A DNA stretch of 64,000 bases from assembly GCF_018881505.1 (NCBI RefSeq), contig NZ_JACVQC010000001.1, positions 913,927 through 977,926 of the forward strand, given 5' to 3'. The position numbers and the translations under genes are program-made. This stretch comes from Polynucleobacter sp. UK-Mo-2m-Kol15 (lineage in GTDB: Bacteria; Pseudomonadota; Gammaproteobacteria; Burkholderiales; Burkholderiaceae). Below are positions 38,296 to 46,296 of the stretch, in pieces; the first letter of the stretch is position 1, and each line of letters opens with the position of its first letter. A model generated the notes under the pieces. The model was not told the origin of the DNA, searched no databases, and saw only the letters and a program-made list of their open reading frames with translations.

Positions 38296-39369
38296 TCAGG
38301 CTACAAAGCCTATTAGACGAGAAGCTAGGCCACCATCGGCTTGTTTTTCAAGTAAATCTGCATGCCAAGCCTTGGAATGGGTGCCCCAGGCATCAATTGA
38401 TTGATGCCACATGCTTGGCATTGCCCAGTTCATTGCAGCCATGACACCGTGTTTAAGCTCTTGTGATGCGTCGGCAAGATAGAGGTCTAAAAATGCAGCC
38501 AACTTGATCTCATGAGCGCGATCTACTTGGGGGTAAATGTGCCAAATGAAGGGCTTGCCGGCTAGCTGTGCCCGCACAAAAGAATCCTCACCACGAACAA
38601 TATTAAAGTCGCATTGAGCTAGTAGCCAATCATATTCGTCTTGAGAAACAAAGGGAATGGGAAATAATTGAATCGAGTCGGGAAGAGTAAGTGCCTTGGT
38701 GGGATGACCTGAACTGAGCTGTAATTGTTCAAGCTGCCCATGAGTTAAAACGATATCGTAATCTTTGCCCATGGCAGCTAAATCCTCCAGCCATTTCAGA
38801 AGAGGTGCCCCGGGATAGCAAAAGACACTAATACGTTTTGTGTCAGGTCGTAAGCGCTTCCAAATGGCCTCCAGGGGATTGGGGATCGGTTGCTCTGTCA
38901 GCCCCTTGGGAATGGGGTCGATCAAAATGCCACCCGCATGAGCCTGAAAGCCAGGAAAGAAGAAGTATTTTGGTATGCCGTGCGCCTGTGGAGATGCTTT
39001 CTGATGAAAGTCCAAAATCCAGGATTCGGCGCTCAAGTACTCTAGATTAATAATGAGTGGCTTTTTAGGGGCAATTAGCAAGCCCGCCAGGTAACGCTCA
39101 GGTAGATCGCACCCAAATGCCTCGATCACGACATCGGGCGCCTCTACTGGATGGCGGCTATTGTTATGACTTGCCTCCCAAGGCTGGATATCGATACGGG
39201 ACTTGATTTCTGGATCAACCCCAGAAGCGAGTAAATTAAGGGTTGGCAGATCGTCACAGAAAATGCGTACATCTTGGCCATGAAGGCTGGTTAAGCTTCT
39301 TGCTAGACGCCAGCAAACACCAGCATCACCGTAGTTGTCTACGATTTGACAGAAAATATCCCAACGCAT
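38296..39369 (-). CDS. earP: EF-P arginine rhamnosyltransferase EarP
   Basis: EarP transfers rhamnose from dTDP-rhamnose to Arg32 of EF-P. The 357-residue GT-B protein starts [26 protein letters not shown], with two Asp (residues 11 and 15) that correspond to the catalytic Asp13/Asp17 of characterised EarP, and has the [27 protein letters not shown] nucleotide-sugar block near residue 260. The next downstream gene is efp, its substrate. The start codon shares a CATG with the uvrC start on the other strand. No dTDP-rhamnose synthesis gene lies in this window. Confidence 0.95.
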   Translation of the reverse strand: MRWDIFCQIVDNYGDAGVCWRLARSLTSLHGQDVRIFCDDLPTLNLLASGVDPEIKSRIDIQPWEASHNNSRHPVEAPDVVIEAFGCDLPERYLAGLLIAPKKPLIINLEYLSAESWILDFHQKASPQAHGIPKYFFFPGFQAHAGGILIDPIPKGLTEQPIPNPLEAIWKRLRPDTKRISVFCYPGAPLLKWLEDLAAMGKDYDIVLTHGQLEQLQLSSGHPTKALTLPDSIQLFPIPFVSQDEYDWLLAQCDFNIVRGEDSFVRAQLAGKPFIWHIYPQVDRAHEIKLAAFLDLYLADASQELKHGVMAAMNWAMPSMWHQSIDAWGTHSKAWHADLLEKQADGGLASRLIGFVA

Positions 39370-41296
39370 GAGTAATTCGCTTTTTGAAACCCTTCAGCAG
39401 GATGTTAAACGGCTACCCGGATTGCCGGGGGTGTATCGCTTCTTTGATGAGGCGGGACATATTCTGTATGTCGGTAAAGCGCGCAACCTCAAAAAACGTG
39501 TATCTAGTTATTTCCAGCGCACTCAACTTTCACCCCGCATAGAACTGATGGTGGGAAAAATTGCCCGCTATGAAACTACAGTAACACGCTCAGAAACCGA
39601 AGCCTTAATTCTAGAGAACAATCTCATTAAGGAGTTGACTCCTCCATTCAACATTCTCTTCCGAGATGATAAGTCCTATCCTTATGTGATGCTGACCGGA
39701 CATCAGTTTCCCCGTTTGGCATCCTATCGAGGAAAAACAGATAAGCGCAATAACTACTTTGGACCGTTTCCGAATTCGTGGGCGGTGCGCAATAGCGTAC
39801 AAATTTTGCAGAAAGTATTCCGCTTGAGAACTTGCGAAGACTCTGTATTTAAAAACCGTAGCCGCCCCTGTCTTTTACATCAAATTCATCGCTGTAGTGC
39901 ACCTTGCGTTGGACGCTTGAATGTGGAGCAATATGGGCAGGATGTTGCACAGGCAAAACGTTTTTTGGAGGGCGATCACAGTCGCGTTCTTTCTGAGCTT
40001 GAGAAGAAAATGCACGCCTATAGCGATGCCATGGAATTTGAAATGGCTGCAGTGCTAAGGGATCGAATTACTGATCTCTCTAGCGTATTGCAACAGCAGT
40101 CCATGGATACGGTTGCCGATGGTGAAGGCGATGTAGATGTAATTGCTGTCGCTCAAATGGAGGGGGTCGTCTGCGTTAATTTGGCAATGATTCGTGGTGG
40201 CCGCCATTTAGGTGATCGCGCCTATTTCCCTAAGGGTTTACGTTCAAACTCTGGAGAGCTTCCGCCCCCGGCAGAAATTCTAGAAGCCTTTATTGCGCAG
40301 CATTATTTGGAGGAGAAGTCAGGTGATGGTGAGGCAGCTACCAATTTAATTCCGCCTGTGCTCATTCTGAATCATCCCCTAAGAAAGATTGGAGACGATA
40401 TTGCAGCTGCAGAAGAAGTCAGTGAGGAGATTTCACCAGAGGGCTTGCATGAATTGCTGAATGCGCAAGCTGGTAAGCGCATCACTTTCCTGCACCAGCC
40501 ACAAGGTCAGAGACGGCATTGGTTGGCAATGGCTGAAGGGAATGCCAAGATTGCGATCGCAAAGCGTCTGGTGGAAACTGGCGGACAACTAGCTAGGGCA
40601 AGGGCATTGGCTGATGTTTTGGCTCTAGAATTGGAAAGCCTTGAGCAGTTGCGTATCGAATGTTTTGATATTAGTCACACCTCCGGCGAGGCTACTCAAG
40701 CTTCTTGTGTGGTGTATTCCAAAAATGCAATGCAGACTAGCGAATATCGCCGCTTTAATATTAATGACATCACGCCAGGTGATGATTACGCTGCAATGCG
40801 TCAGGTCTTACAGCGCCGCTATGCAAATTTCCAAGAGCTCCCTGTTGAAAAGATGCCACAAGTTATCTTGATCGACGGTGGTAAGGGTCAGGTTGAGATG
40901 GCAAGACAAGTGCTCTCTGAATTTGGTATGGATATCGGATTAATTGTTGGTGTTGCAAAAGGAGAGGGGCGTAAGGTCGGTTTAGAGACGCTCATCTTTG
41001 CGGATGGACGAAAATCACTCGAACTCGGTATTGATAGTGCAGCTTTGTTATTGGTAGCGCAAATCCGGGATGAGGCGCATCGTTTTGCAATTACAGGCAT
41101 GCGTGCAAAGCGGGCAAAGGCTAGAACCGTTTCTCAGTTAGAAGAGATTGAGGGTATAGGAGCGAAACGTCGTCAAAAATTACTGGCTCGGTTCGGGGGT
41201 TTACGTGGCGTTTCTAATGCCACCATTGAAGAGCTATCTAGTGTCGAGGGAATTTCCACCGCTTTGGCTGAGCAAATCTACAGGCAGCTCCATTGA
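39368..41296 (+). CDS. uvrC: UvrABC system protein C
   Basis: UvrC makes both incisions in nucleotide excision repair. The 642-residue protein shows an N-terminal GIY-YIG nuclease ([29 protein letters not shown]), the UVR motif near residue 210 ([24 protein letters not shown]), an RNase H-like nuclease ([19 protein letters not shown]) and C-terminal helix-hairpin-helix repeats ([35 protein letters not shown]). Its ATG overlaps the EarP start codon on the opposite strand and no Shine-Dalgarno sequence is seen, so it may be leaderless. Confidence 0.97.
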   Translation: MSNSLFETLQQDVKRLPGLPGVYRFFDEAGHILYVGKARNLKKRVSSYFQRTQLSPRIELMVGKIARYETTVTRSETEALILENNLIKELTPPFNILFRDDKSYPYVMLTGHQFPRLASYRGKTDKRNNYFGPFPNSWAVRNSVQILQKVFRLRTCEDSVFKNRSRPCLLHQIHRCSAPCVGRLNVEQYGQDVAQAKRFLEGDHSRVLSELEKKMHAYSDAMEFEMAAVLRDRITDLSSVLQQQSMDTVADGEGDVDVIAVAQMEGVVCVNLAMIRGGRHLGDRAYFPKGLRSNSGELPPPAEILEAFIAQHYLEEKSGDGEAATNLIPPVLILNHPLRKIGDDIAAAEEVSEEISPEGLHELLNAQAGKRITFLHQPQGQRRHWLAMAEGNAKIAIAKRLVETGGQLARARALADVLALELESLEQLRIECFDISHTSGEATQASCVVYSKNAMQTSEYRRFNINDITPGDDYAAMRQVLQRRYANFQELPVEKMPQVILIDGGKGQVEMARQVLSEFGMDIGLIVGVAKGEGRKVGLETLIFADGRKSLELGIDSAALLLVAQIRDEAHRFAITGMRAKRAKARTVSQLEEIEGIGAKRRQKLLARFGGLRGVSNATIEELSSVEGISTALAEQIYRQLH

Positions 41297-41332
41297 TTTC
41301 CCGGTGAGCCCACATTAGTTTATGCTTGAGCT

Positions 41333-41908
41333 ATGCCATTTAATTTGCCTATTGCCCTGACCTGGTTGCGCGTTGCTGCCATTCCACTTGTGGTTGTGGT
41401 GTTCTATTTGCCCAATAGCTGGCTAGCTCCTTTTGATAAGAATCTCACTGCAACTGTGATTTTTGTTTTTGCAGCAGTGACTGACTGGCTAGATGGTTAC
41501 TTGGCTCGCAAAATGAAACAAGAGTCAGCATTTGGTCAATTCTTAGATCCTGTTGCAGATAAATTGATTGTGGCCGCCGCATTGTTGGTGTTACTCAATA
41601 TGGATCGCGTCCAAGTTTGGGTAGCCCTCATCATTATTGGGCGCGAAATTACTATCTCAGCATTAAGGGAGTGGATGGCGCTCTTGGGAGCAGGTAAAAG
41701 CGTTGCCGTGCACATGGTTGGTAAGTTAAAAACTACCGCTCAACTAGTAGCAATCCCATTTTTATTACTCAATGACATTTTATTTGGGTGGTTAAATTGT
41801 GCACAAGTTGGCACTTGGCTGATCTGGATTGCATCCTTTTTGACGCTATGGTCAATGTTTTATTACATGAAAAAGGCTTTACCTCAGTTGGTAGATAAAT
41901 CCGAGTAA
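41333..41908 (+). CDS. pgsA: CDP-diacylglycerol-glycerol-3-phosphate 3-phosphatidyltransferase
   Basis: PgsA makes phosphatidylglycerol phosphate in the inner membrane. The 191-residue protein has four to five hydrophobic segments and the CDP-alcohol phosphotransferase motif TDWLDGYLARKMKQESAFGQFLDPVADK, with the expected Asp residues (DGxxAR..GxxxDxxxD). It follows uvrC by 36 bp, the arrangement seen in many proteobacteria. Confidence 0.95.
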   Translation: MPFNLPIALTWLRVAAIPLVVVVFYLPNSWLAPFDKNLTATVIFVFAAVTDWLDGYLARKMKQESAFGQFLDPVADKLIVAAALLVLLNMDRVQVWVALIIIGREITISALREWMALLGAGKSVAVHMVGKLKTTAQLVAIPFLLLNDILFGWLNCAQVGTWLIWIASFLTLWSMFYYMKKALPQLVDKSE

Positions 41909-42025
41909 AGCCTATAAAGCCATTCTCGGCAAGGGTTTGGTGTTAGTACAGGTTAGATTACTTCTAAGGGTTGAGAATAAATAATGCGAGTCTCCCAATT
42001 GTTTGTTAAACTACTGCCCTGTTAT

Positions 42026-42101
42026 GCGGGAATAGCTCAGCTGGTAGAGCGATACCTTGCCAAGGTATAGGTCGGGAGTTCGAACCTCCTTTCCCGCTCC
42101 A
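42026..42101 (+). tRNA. tRNA-Gly (GCC)
   Basis: This 76-nt cloverleaf has acceptor GCGGGAA/TTCCCGC, a D arm TAGCTCAGCTGGTAGAGC, an anticodon stem ATACC/GGTAT with loop TTGCCAA (anticodon GCC at 42059-42061), and TTCGAAC in the T loop. The 3' CCA is encoded. It is followed by its own terminator. Confidence 0.98.
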
Positions 42102-42107
42102 AGTTCG

Positions 42108-42138
42108 ATGGGAAGCCCTAAAAAAGCTTCCCATTTTT
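42108..42138 (+). terminator. Intrinsic terminator after tRNA-Gly
   Basis: ATGGGAAGC pairs with GCTTCCCAT around a 9-nt loop and a T run follows. It separates tRNA-Gly from tRNA-Cys, which lies only 14 bp further on. Confidence 0.82.
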
Positions 42139-42151
42139 GATTCAAGCATAT

Positions 42152-42225
42152 GGCGCGTTGGCCGAGTGGTTAGGCAGGAGCCTGCAAAGCTTCGTACGGG
42201 GGTTCGATTCCCTCACGCGCCTCCA
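42152..42225 (+). tRNA. tRNA-Cys (GCA)
   Basis: This 74-nt cloverleaf has acceptor GGCGCGT/ACGCGCC, a D arm with GCCGAGTGGTTAGGC, an anticodon stem GGAGC/GCTTC with loop CTGCAAA (anticodon GCA at 42184-42186), and TTCGATT in the T loop. The 3' CCA is encoded. Confidence 0.97.
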
Positions 42226-42255
42226 GTAATTTAAATTGATTACCAGGGCATGAGT

Positions 42256-42717
42256 ATGATCAAACTGAAACGATTCCAAAAAATCACAACAGCGTTAGCG
42301 CTATCCGCATTCCTGGCGGCTTGCGCATCTTCTGGCGACTCTCCCACTGGCACCCCGAGTGAAGTTCAAGAAATCCAATCTCAACTATTAGGTGACATGC
42401 CATTGCCCGCAGCATCAAAAATGATGGGTTCAGATTCTTTGATTATTGGCCGTGGTGATAACTGGGTAGGGCGCGTAGTTTTATCTGGTGTACAAACTCC
42501 TACAGATATTTATGCATTCTTTCAGGCTGAGTATCCTAAAGTAGGTTGGACTACTGTGAGCGCTGTAAAATCTAAAACGAGTATTTTGGTTTTCACTAAA
42601 GGTGATCGCACTGCAACGATTGAGGTGAATGAAGGCTCGTTTGGTGGGCCTAAAACAATCATCACCATTACTGCATCACCCAAGAATGCGAACGTAGTTG
42701 CGCCAACTAAGAAATAA
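42256..42717 (+). CDS. Small lipoprotein of unknown function
   Basis: The 153-residue product has a lipoprotein signal peptide ending in the lipobox AFLAAC, so it is probably lipid-anchored after cleavage before the Cys at about residue 23. The mature part (GDMPLPAASKMMGSDSLIIGRGDNWVGRVVLSG, then a small alpha/beta fold) is not a family I can name with certainty. AGGG lies 7 bp before the ATG at 42256; the in-frame ATG at 42250 is too close to it. The gene starts 31 bp after tRNA-Cys and converges with lexA. Confidence 0.8.
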   Translation: MIKLKRFQKITTALALSAFLAACASSGDSPTGTPSEVQEIQSQLLGDMPLPAASKMMGSDSLIIGRGDNWVGRVVLSGVQTPTDIYAFFQAEYPKVGWTTVSAVKSKTSILVFTKGDRTATIEVNEGSFGGPKTIITITASPKNANVVAPTKK

Positions 42718-42744
42718 AAAATAGTTATATTTATCAACAATACA

Positions 42745-42769
42745 AAAAGGCCTCCAAAAGAGGCCTTTT
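42745..42769. terminator. Bidirectional terminator between the lipoprotein gene and lexA
   Basis: A 10-bp stem (AAAAGGCCTC/GAGGCCTTTT) with a CAAAA loop lies between the two converging genes. The A/T ends allow it to work on both strands. Confidence 0.85.
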
Positions 42770-42786
42770 GATTGACAGGGTGGGGC

Positions 42787-43506
42787 TTATAGCCCGCCAG
42801 CTCTTATAAGACCAACTGCTTGACCTTCTACTGCAAAATTGGGTTGACGACCATCTACCAAAATATTTTTAAAGTCTGGGTTCTCGGCCTGTAATTCAAT
42901 CACCATACCATCTGCAGTCTTCTTTTGATGCCAACGTTTTACTGTGACCTCATCATCTAAGCGTGCAACGACGATATCGCCATTGCGAACTTCAGAAGTT
43001 TTTCTTACGGCCAGATAGTCGCCATCCAGAATGCCGGCATCGCGCATGCTCATGCCTACTACTTTTAATAGGTAATCAGCGCCTTTGCTAAACAAGCTTG
43101 GATCAATCGGCACTTGTTTTTCAATATGCTCAACTGCCATGATTGGGGAGCCGGCGGCAACGCGTCCAATCAGTGGCAAAGTTAATTGCTGAAGTGCACC
43201 AGAAGGCAGTGACATCTGACGATATTTATTAGGGTTGTGTGTTTGGTTAAAGCGTTGTGGAATACGGATACCTCGGGATGTTCCCGGTGTTAGTTCGATG
43301 TATCCCTTTTTCGCTAGAGCGCGCAAATGTTCTTCTGCTGCATTAGCAGAGGCAAAGCCCAGTTGCGTTGCGATTTCAGCACGCGTCGGTGGTGAGCCAC
43401 TTTCATCAATAGCCTTGGTGATTAAGTCCAAAATCTCACTTTGACGTGAGGTGAGCTTGGGGAGGGCAGTCAGCTCCTCTTGAAAATCGACTGTATTTAT
43501 GTCCAT
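42787..43506 (-). CDS. lexA: LexA repressor
   Basis: LexA represses SOS genes and cleaves itself when RecA is activated. The 239-residue protein has a winged helix N-terminal domain (about 1-75; [38 protein letters not shown]), the cleavage site Ala118-Gly119 in RVAAGSPIM, the catalytic Ser153 in GMSMRDAG and Lys190 in DDEVTVKRW. The start at 43506 is chosen because MDINTVDF precedes the conserved part; the longer in-frame ATGs cross the SOS box. No Shine-Dalgarno sequence is visible before it. Confidence 0.96.
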   Translation of the reverse strand: MDINTVDFQEELTALPKLTSRQSEILDLITKAIDESGSPPTRAEIATQLGFASANAAEEHLRALAKKGYIELTPGTSRGIRIPQRFNQTHNPNKYRQMSLPSGALQQLTLPLIGRVAAGSPIMAVEHIEKQVPIDPSLFSKGADYLLKVVGMSMRDAGILDGDYLAVRKTSEVRNGDIVVARLDDEVTVKRWHQKKTADGMVIELQAENPDFKNILVDGRQPNFAVEGQAVGLIRAGGL

Positions 43507-43507
43507 A

Positions 43508-43523
43508 CTGGGATTGTATACAG
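43508..43523. promoter_or_regulatory. LexA (SOS) box
   Basis: The palindromic pattern CTG-N10-CAG (plus strand CTGGGATTGTATACAG) matches the proteobacterial SOS box. It ends one base before the lexA start codon (minus strand), so LexA should repress its own gene. It is 45 bp from the divergent asparaginase start and could affect that promoter also. Confidence 0.85.
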
Positions 43524-43567
43524 CACTATTTGAATATTCAAGTAATTTGAAGGCGGATAATAGGATC

Positions 43568-44644
43568 ATGAGCTCAAACTCCCTTATTTCTGAAAATACG
43601 CCCCATCTCTTGGTATTGGGAATGGGTGGAACCATTGCAGGTCTAGCCCCCAATCCGCAAGAAAATCCTCTTCAATACGAAGCTGGCCAAGTTGGGGTTG
43701 ACACTTTAGTGGCGCAGGTTGAGTCAGTCGTGCCGGTCGGGGTTAATCTGGTTTCGCGTCAGGTAGCCAATATTAATAGCCGCAATCTAACGGATGCCCA
43801 CCTGACTTCCTTAGGGCTTGCAGTAAGAGAAGCTCTGCTAGATGCCGCGGTTAGGGGGATTGTGATCACTCATGGGACCGATACGATTGAGGAAACAGGC
43901 TTATTTCTGCAGGTAACTTGCGGAAAATTAGCTCAGTCTCAGTCTAAGAGGGTCATTCTGACTGGAGCGATGCTGCCAAGTAATGCGCCTGGAGCTGATG
44001 GCCCCTCGAATCTACTGGATGCCTTGCGTTGGGCTTCTACATCTATTGATAACTGCCCTGGTGGTATTTATGCCGTGATGGATGGACGTGGATGTATGGC
44101 GATGGATTTATCGAAGCGCCATGCAACAGCCCTGAATGCCCCATTACAAAATGCCCCATCAAGCTCAGTAGGTTTAATCAATCCGTCCTGGCTATCTGGT
44201 GTAAAGGCTGTCCAAGCCGTCTGGAGCGAAGACCTACCCATTCCCCGAGAGGGTGAGTGGCCTTGGGTTGAGATCTTAACTAGTCATGCTGGGGCCCGTC
44301 CGCAAACCATCACTCAGTGGCTCACTAGTGCTGTACAAGGCTTTGTGCTTGCTGGGTCAGGGCATGGCGGCTTTCATGATGGCTGGGTTAAACCTTTGGA
44401 TGAGGCGATGGCTCAAGGCATTGCTTTAGTGAGAACTACTAGAACAGGTGCTGGTACTACCTTGCCTAATATTCCCGAATTAGATGCGCCTGGCTGCCGT
44501 GCTTCAGGGTCATTAACTGCGCCTAGGGCCAGAGTTGCACTCCAATTGGCGCTGAATGCGGCAAATCTGGCAAAGAAAGCTGGTAAACCCCTGACTTGGC
44601 AGGATTATTTTGCTAGAATAGCGGACTTACCTGAAATTCGGTAA
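43568..44644 (+). CDS. L-asparaginase (type I/II-like, cytoplasmic)
   Basis: The 358-residue enzyme hydrolyses asparagine to aspartate and ammonia. The first active-site Thr is in [14 protein letters not shown] and the second in the TDT motif of [13 protein letters not shown]. Further marks are [24 protein letters not shown] and an HAGARPQ block. There is no signal peptide, so it is probably cytoplasmic. The ATG at 43568 is preferred over the upstream in-frame ATG at 43499, which crosses the SOS box. It is divergent from lexA. Confidence 0.92.
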   Translation: MSSNSLISENTPHLLVLGMGGTIAGLAPNPQENPLQYEAGQVGVDTLVAQVESVVPVGVNLVSRQVANINSRNLTDAHLTSLGLAVREALLDAAVRGIVITHGTDTIEETGLFLQVTCGKLAQSQSKRVILTGAMLPSNAPGADGPSNLLDALRWASTSIDNCPGGIYAVMDGRGCMAMDLSKRHATALNAPLQNAPSSSVGLINPSWLSGVKAVQAVWSEDLPIPREGEWPWVEILTSHAGARPQTITQWLTSAVQGFVLAGSGHGGFHDGWVKPLDEAMAQGIALVRTTRTGAGTTLPNIPELDAPGCRASGSLTAPRARVALQLALNAANLAKKAGKPLTWQDYFARIADLPEIR

Positions 44645-44701
44645 GGGTTTAAATGCTGTAAATTTGTGTAGTTAGTTTTACCTACAATTTGTTACTACCT
44701 T

Positions 44702-44757
44702 GTCACACTGGCGCTAACTTTAAAAACCATCGGAAGTTAGCAAGACGCCCAGGTGAC
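44702..44757 (+). promoter_or_regulatory. Structured leader before rpsF (possible ribosomal protein autoregulatory site)
   Basis: A long hairpin can form in the leader: GTCAC(44702-44706) with GTGAC(44753-44757), CTGG with CCAG after one bulged A, CG with CG after one bulged C, then the upper stem CTAACTT/AAGTTAG closing a loop that contains ACCATCGG. It ends ten bases before the AAGGAG ribosome binding site of rpsF. S6:S18 complexes are known to bind such leaders in several bacteria, but I could not test the motif match. Confidence 0.55.
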
Positions 44758-44778
44758 TTTATCCTTAAGGAGTGTTAG

Positions 44779-45153
44779 ATGCGTCATTATGAAATCGTCT
44801 TTATCGTCCACCCGGACCAAAGCGAGCAAGTACCTGCGATGATCGATCGCTACAAAGCGACTTTAGCTGCCGCTGGCGGCAAAATTCATCGTATGGAAGA
44901 TTGGGGTCGTCGTCAGATGGCTTATATGATCGACAAACTTGCTAAAGCCCATTACGTTTGTATGAACATTGAGTGCGACCAGAAAACTCTGGACGAACTT
45001 GAGCACGCATTCAAATTTAACGATGCTGTTTTGCGCCACCTCATCATCAAGACTAAGAAAGCTGAAACAGAGCCTTCCATCATGATGAAAGAAGTGCAAC
45101 GTGAAGAAGCGCGCAAAACAGCTCAATCCGACGCTCCTGTAGCAGCGGTTTAA
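44779..45153 (+). CDS. rpsF: Ribosomal protein bS6
   Basis: S6 binds 16S rRNA together with S18 in the small subunit platform. The 124-residue protein starts [26 protein letters not shown] and has [24 protein letters not shown], typical of S6. A clear AAGGAG lies at 44767-44772. It leads the rpsF-priB-rpsR-rplI-dnaB operon. Confidence 0.98.
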   Translation: MRHYEIVFIVHPDQSEQVPAMIDRYKATLAAAGGKIHRMEDWGRRQMAYMIDKLAKAHYVCMNIECDQKTLDELEHAFKFNDAVLRHLIIKTKKAETEPSIMMKEVQREEARKTAQSDAPVAAV

Positions 45154-45212
45154 GTTAGAAATTTGAAGAGGAATACACAGACTAGAAAACGTATCAGAGT
45201 GACGGAGCGGCG

Positions 45213-45506
45213 TTGAATCATTTCACCCTAACTGCATTCTTGGTATCTAAAGACGCGATTCGATTTACACCTGCAGGAATACCGGTGATGCATTGCCAGC
45301 TAGAACATAGCGGTGAGGTAAGCGAGGTAGGAGTAGCAAGGAAAATCCAGATGAGTGTTGAAGCCATGGCAATTGGCCCGATACAAAAGGGCTTAGAGCA
45401 AATGGATTTAGGGGCCGAGGCAGTGTTTGAGGGATTCTTAGCACCCAAAACTCTACGTAATCAAAGACTTGTTTTCCATATCACCCATATTCAATTGAAA
45501 AATTAA
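45213..45506 (+). CDS. priB: Primosomal replication protein PriB
   Basis: PriB is an OB-fold single-stranded DNA-binding protein that stabilises PriA at stalled forks in replication restart. The 97-residue protein starts at a TTG codon (45213) behind GGAG at 5-bp spacing; the alignment-like start [27 protein letters not shown] fits the betaproteobacterial PriB. It sits between rpsF and rpsR, the standard position. Confidence 0.93.
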   Translation: MNHFTLTAFLVSKDAIRFTPAGIPVMHCQLEHSGEVSEVGVARKIQMSVEAMAIGPIQKGLEQMDLGAEAVFEGFLAPKTLRNQRLVFHITHIQLKN

Positions 45507-45519
45507 AGAGGAAATCATC

Positions 45520-45792
45520 ATGGCGTTTGGAAAGAAACCCGATTTCAAAAAGAAACCAGCTCAGAACCCATTGTTCAAGCGTAAGCGTTATTGCCGTTTC
45601 ACTGTTGCTGGCGTAGAGCAGATTGATTACAAAGACGTAGATACATTGAAGGACTTCATTGGTGAAAACGCCAAGATTACTCCTGCACGTTTGACAGGCA
45701 CAAAAGCGAAATATCAGCGTCAATTAGACACTGCTATCAAGCGTGCTCGTTACTTGGCTTTGTTGCCATTCTCCGATCAACACAAGAAATAA
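45520..45792 (+). CDS. rpsR: Ribosomal protein bS18
   Basis: S18 pairs with S6 in the small subunit. The 90-residue protein has [67 protein letters not shown], which is clearly S18. An AGAGGAAAT ribosome binding site precedes it, 13 bp after priB. Confidence 0.98.
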   Translation: MAFGKKPDFKKKPAQNPLFKRKRYCRFTVAGVEQIDYKDVDTLKDFIGENAKITPARLTGTKAKYQRQLDTAIKRARYLALLPFSDQHKK

Positions 45793-45805
45793 TTAGGAGC
45801 CCTCA

Positions 45806-46258
45806 ATGCAAATCATTCTTTTAGAAAAAGTAATTAACTTGGGTAACCTCGGCGACATCGTTCGTGTTAAAGACGGTTACGCTCGTAATTTCCTAATCCC
45901 ACAACGCAAAGCTCGTCGTGCAACTGAAACAGCAATCGCTGACTTTGCAGTACGTCGCGCTGAGCTGGAAAAATTAGCTGCTGAGAAATTAGCTGCCGCT
46001 GAAGCAGTTGGCTCAAAGCTCAAAGACTTGGTTCTTGAAATCGGTCAAAAAGCAGGTGTTGACGGTCGTTTGTTTGGCTCTGTAACCAACCATGACATCG
46101 CTGATGCTTTGAAAGCAAAAGGCTTTGCAATCGAAAAAGCGTCTGTACGTATGCCTACTGGCCCCTTGAAGATGGTTGGCGATCACCCTGTAGCGGTTGC
46201 TGTTCATACCGATGTGGTGGCTGATATCACTATCCGTGTAGTTGGCGAGCAAGCGTAA
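45806..46258 (+). CDS. rplI: Ribosomal protein bL9
   Basis: L9 stabilises the L1 stalk base and reduces frameshifting. The 150-residue protein has the N-terminal motif [36 protein letters not shown], a long Ala/Leu/Glu helix (about 40-75), and the C-terminal domain [27 protein letters not shown] precedes it and it lies 13 bp after rpsR. Confidence 0.98.
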   Translation: MQIILLEKVINLGNLGDIVRVKDGYARNFLIPQRKARRATETAIADFAVRRAELEKLAAEKLAAAEAVGSKLKDLVLEIGQKAGVDGRLFGSVTNHDIADALKAKGFAIEKASVRMPTGPLKMVGDHPVAVAVHTDVVADITIRVVGEQA

Positions 46259-46296
46259 GTTTTAGATCTACGGTTTTTTAATAAATCGCTAGCCTC

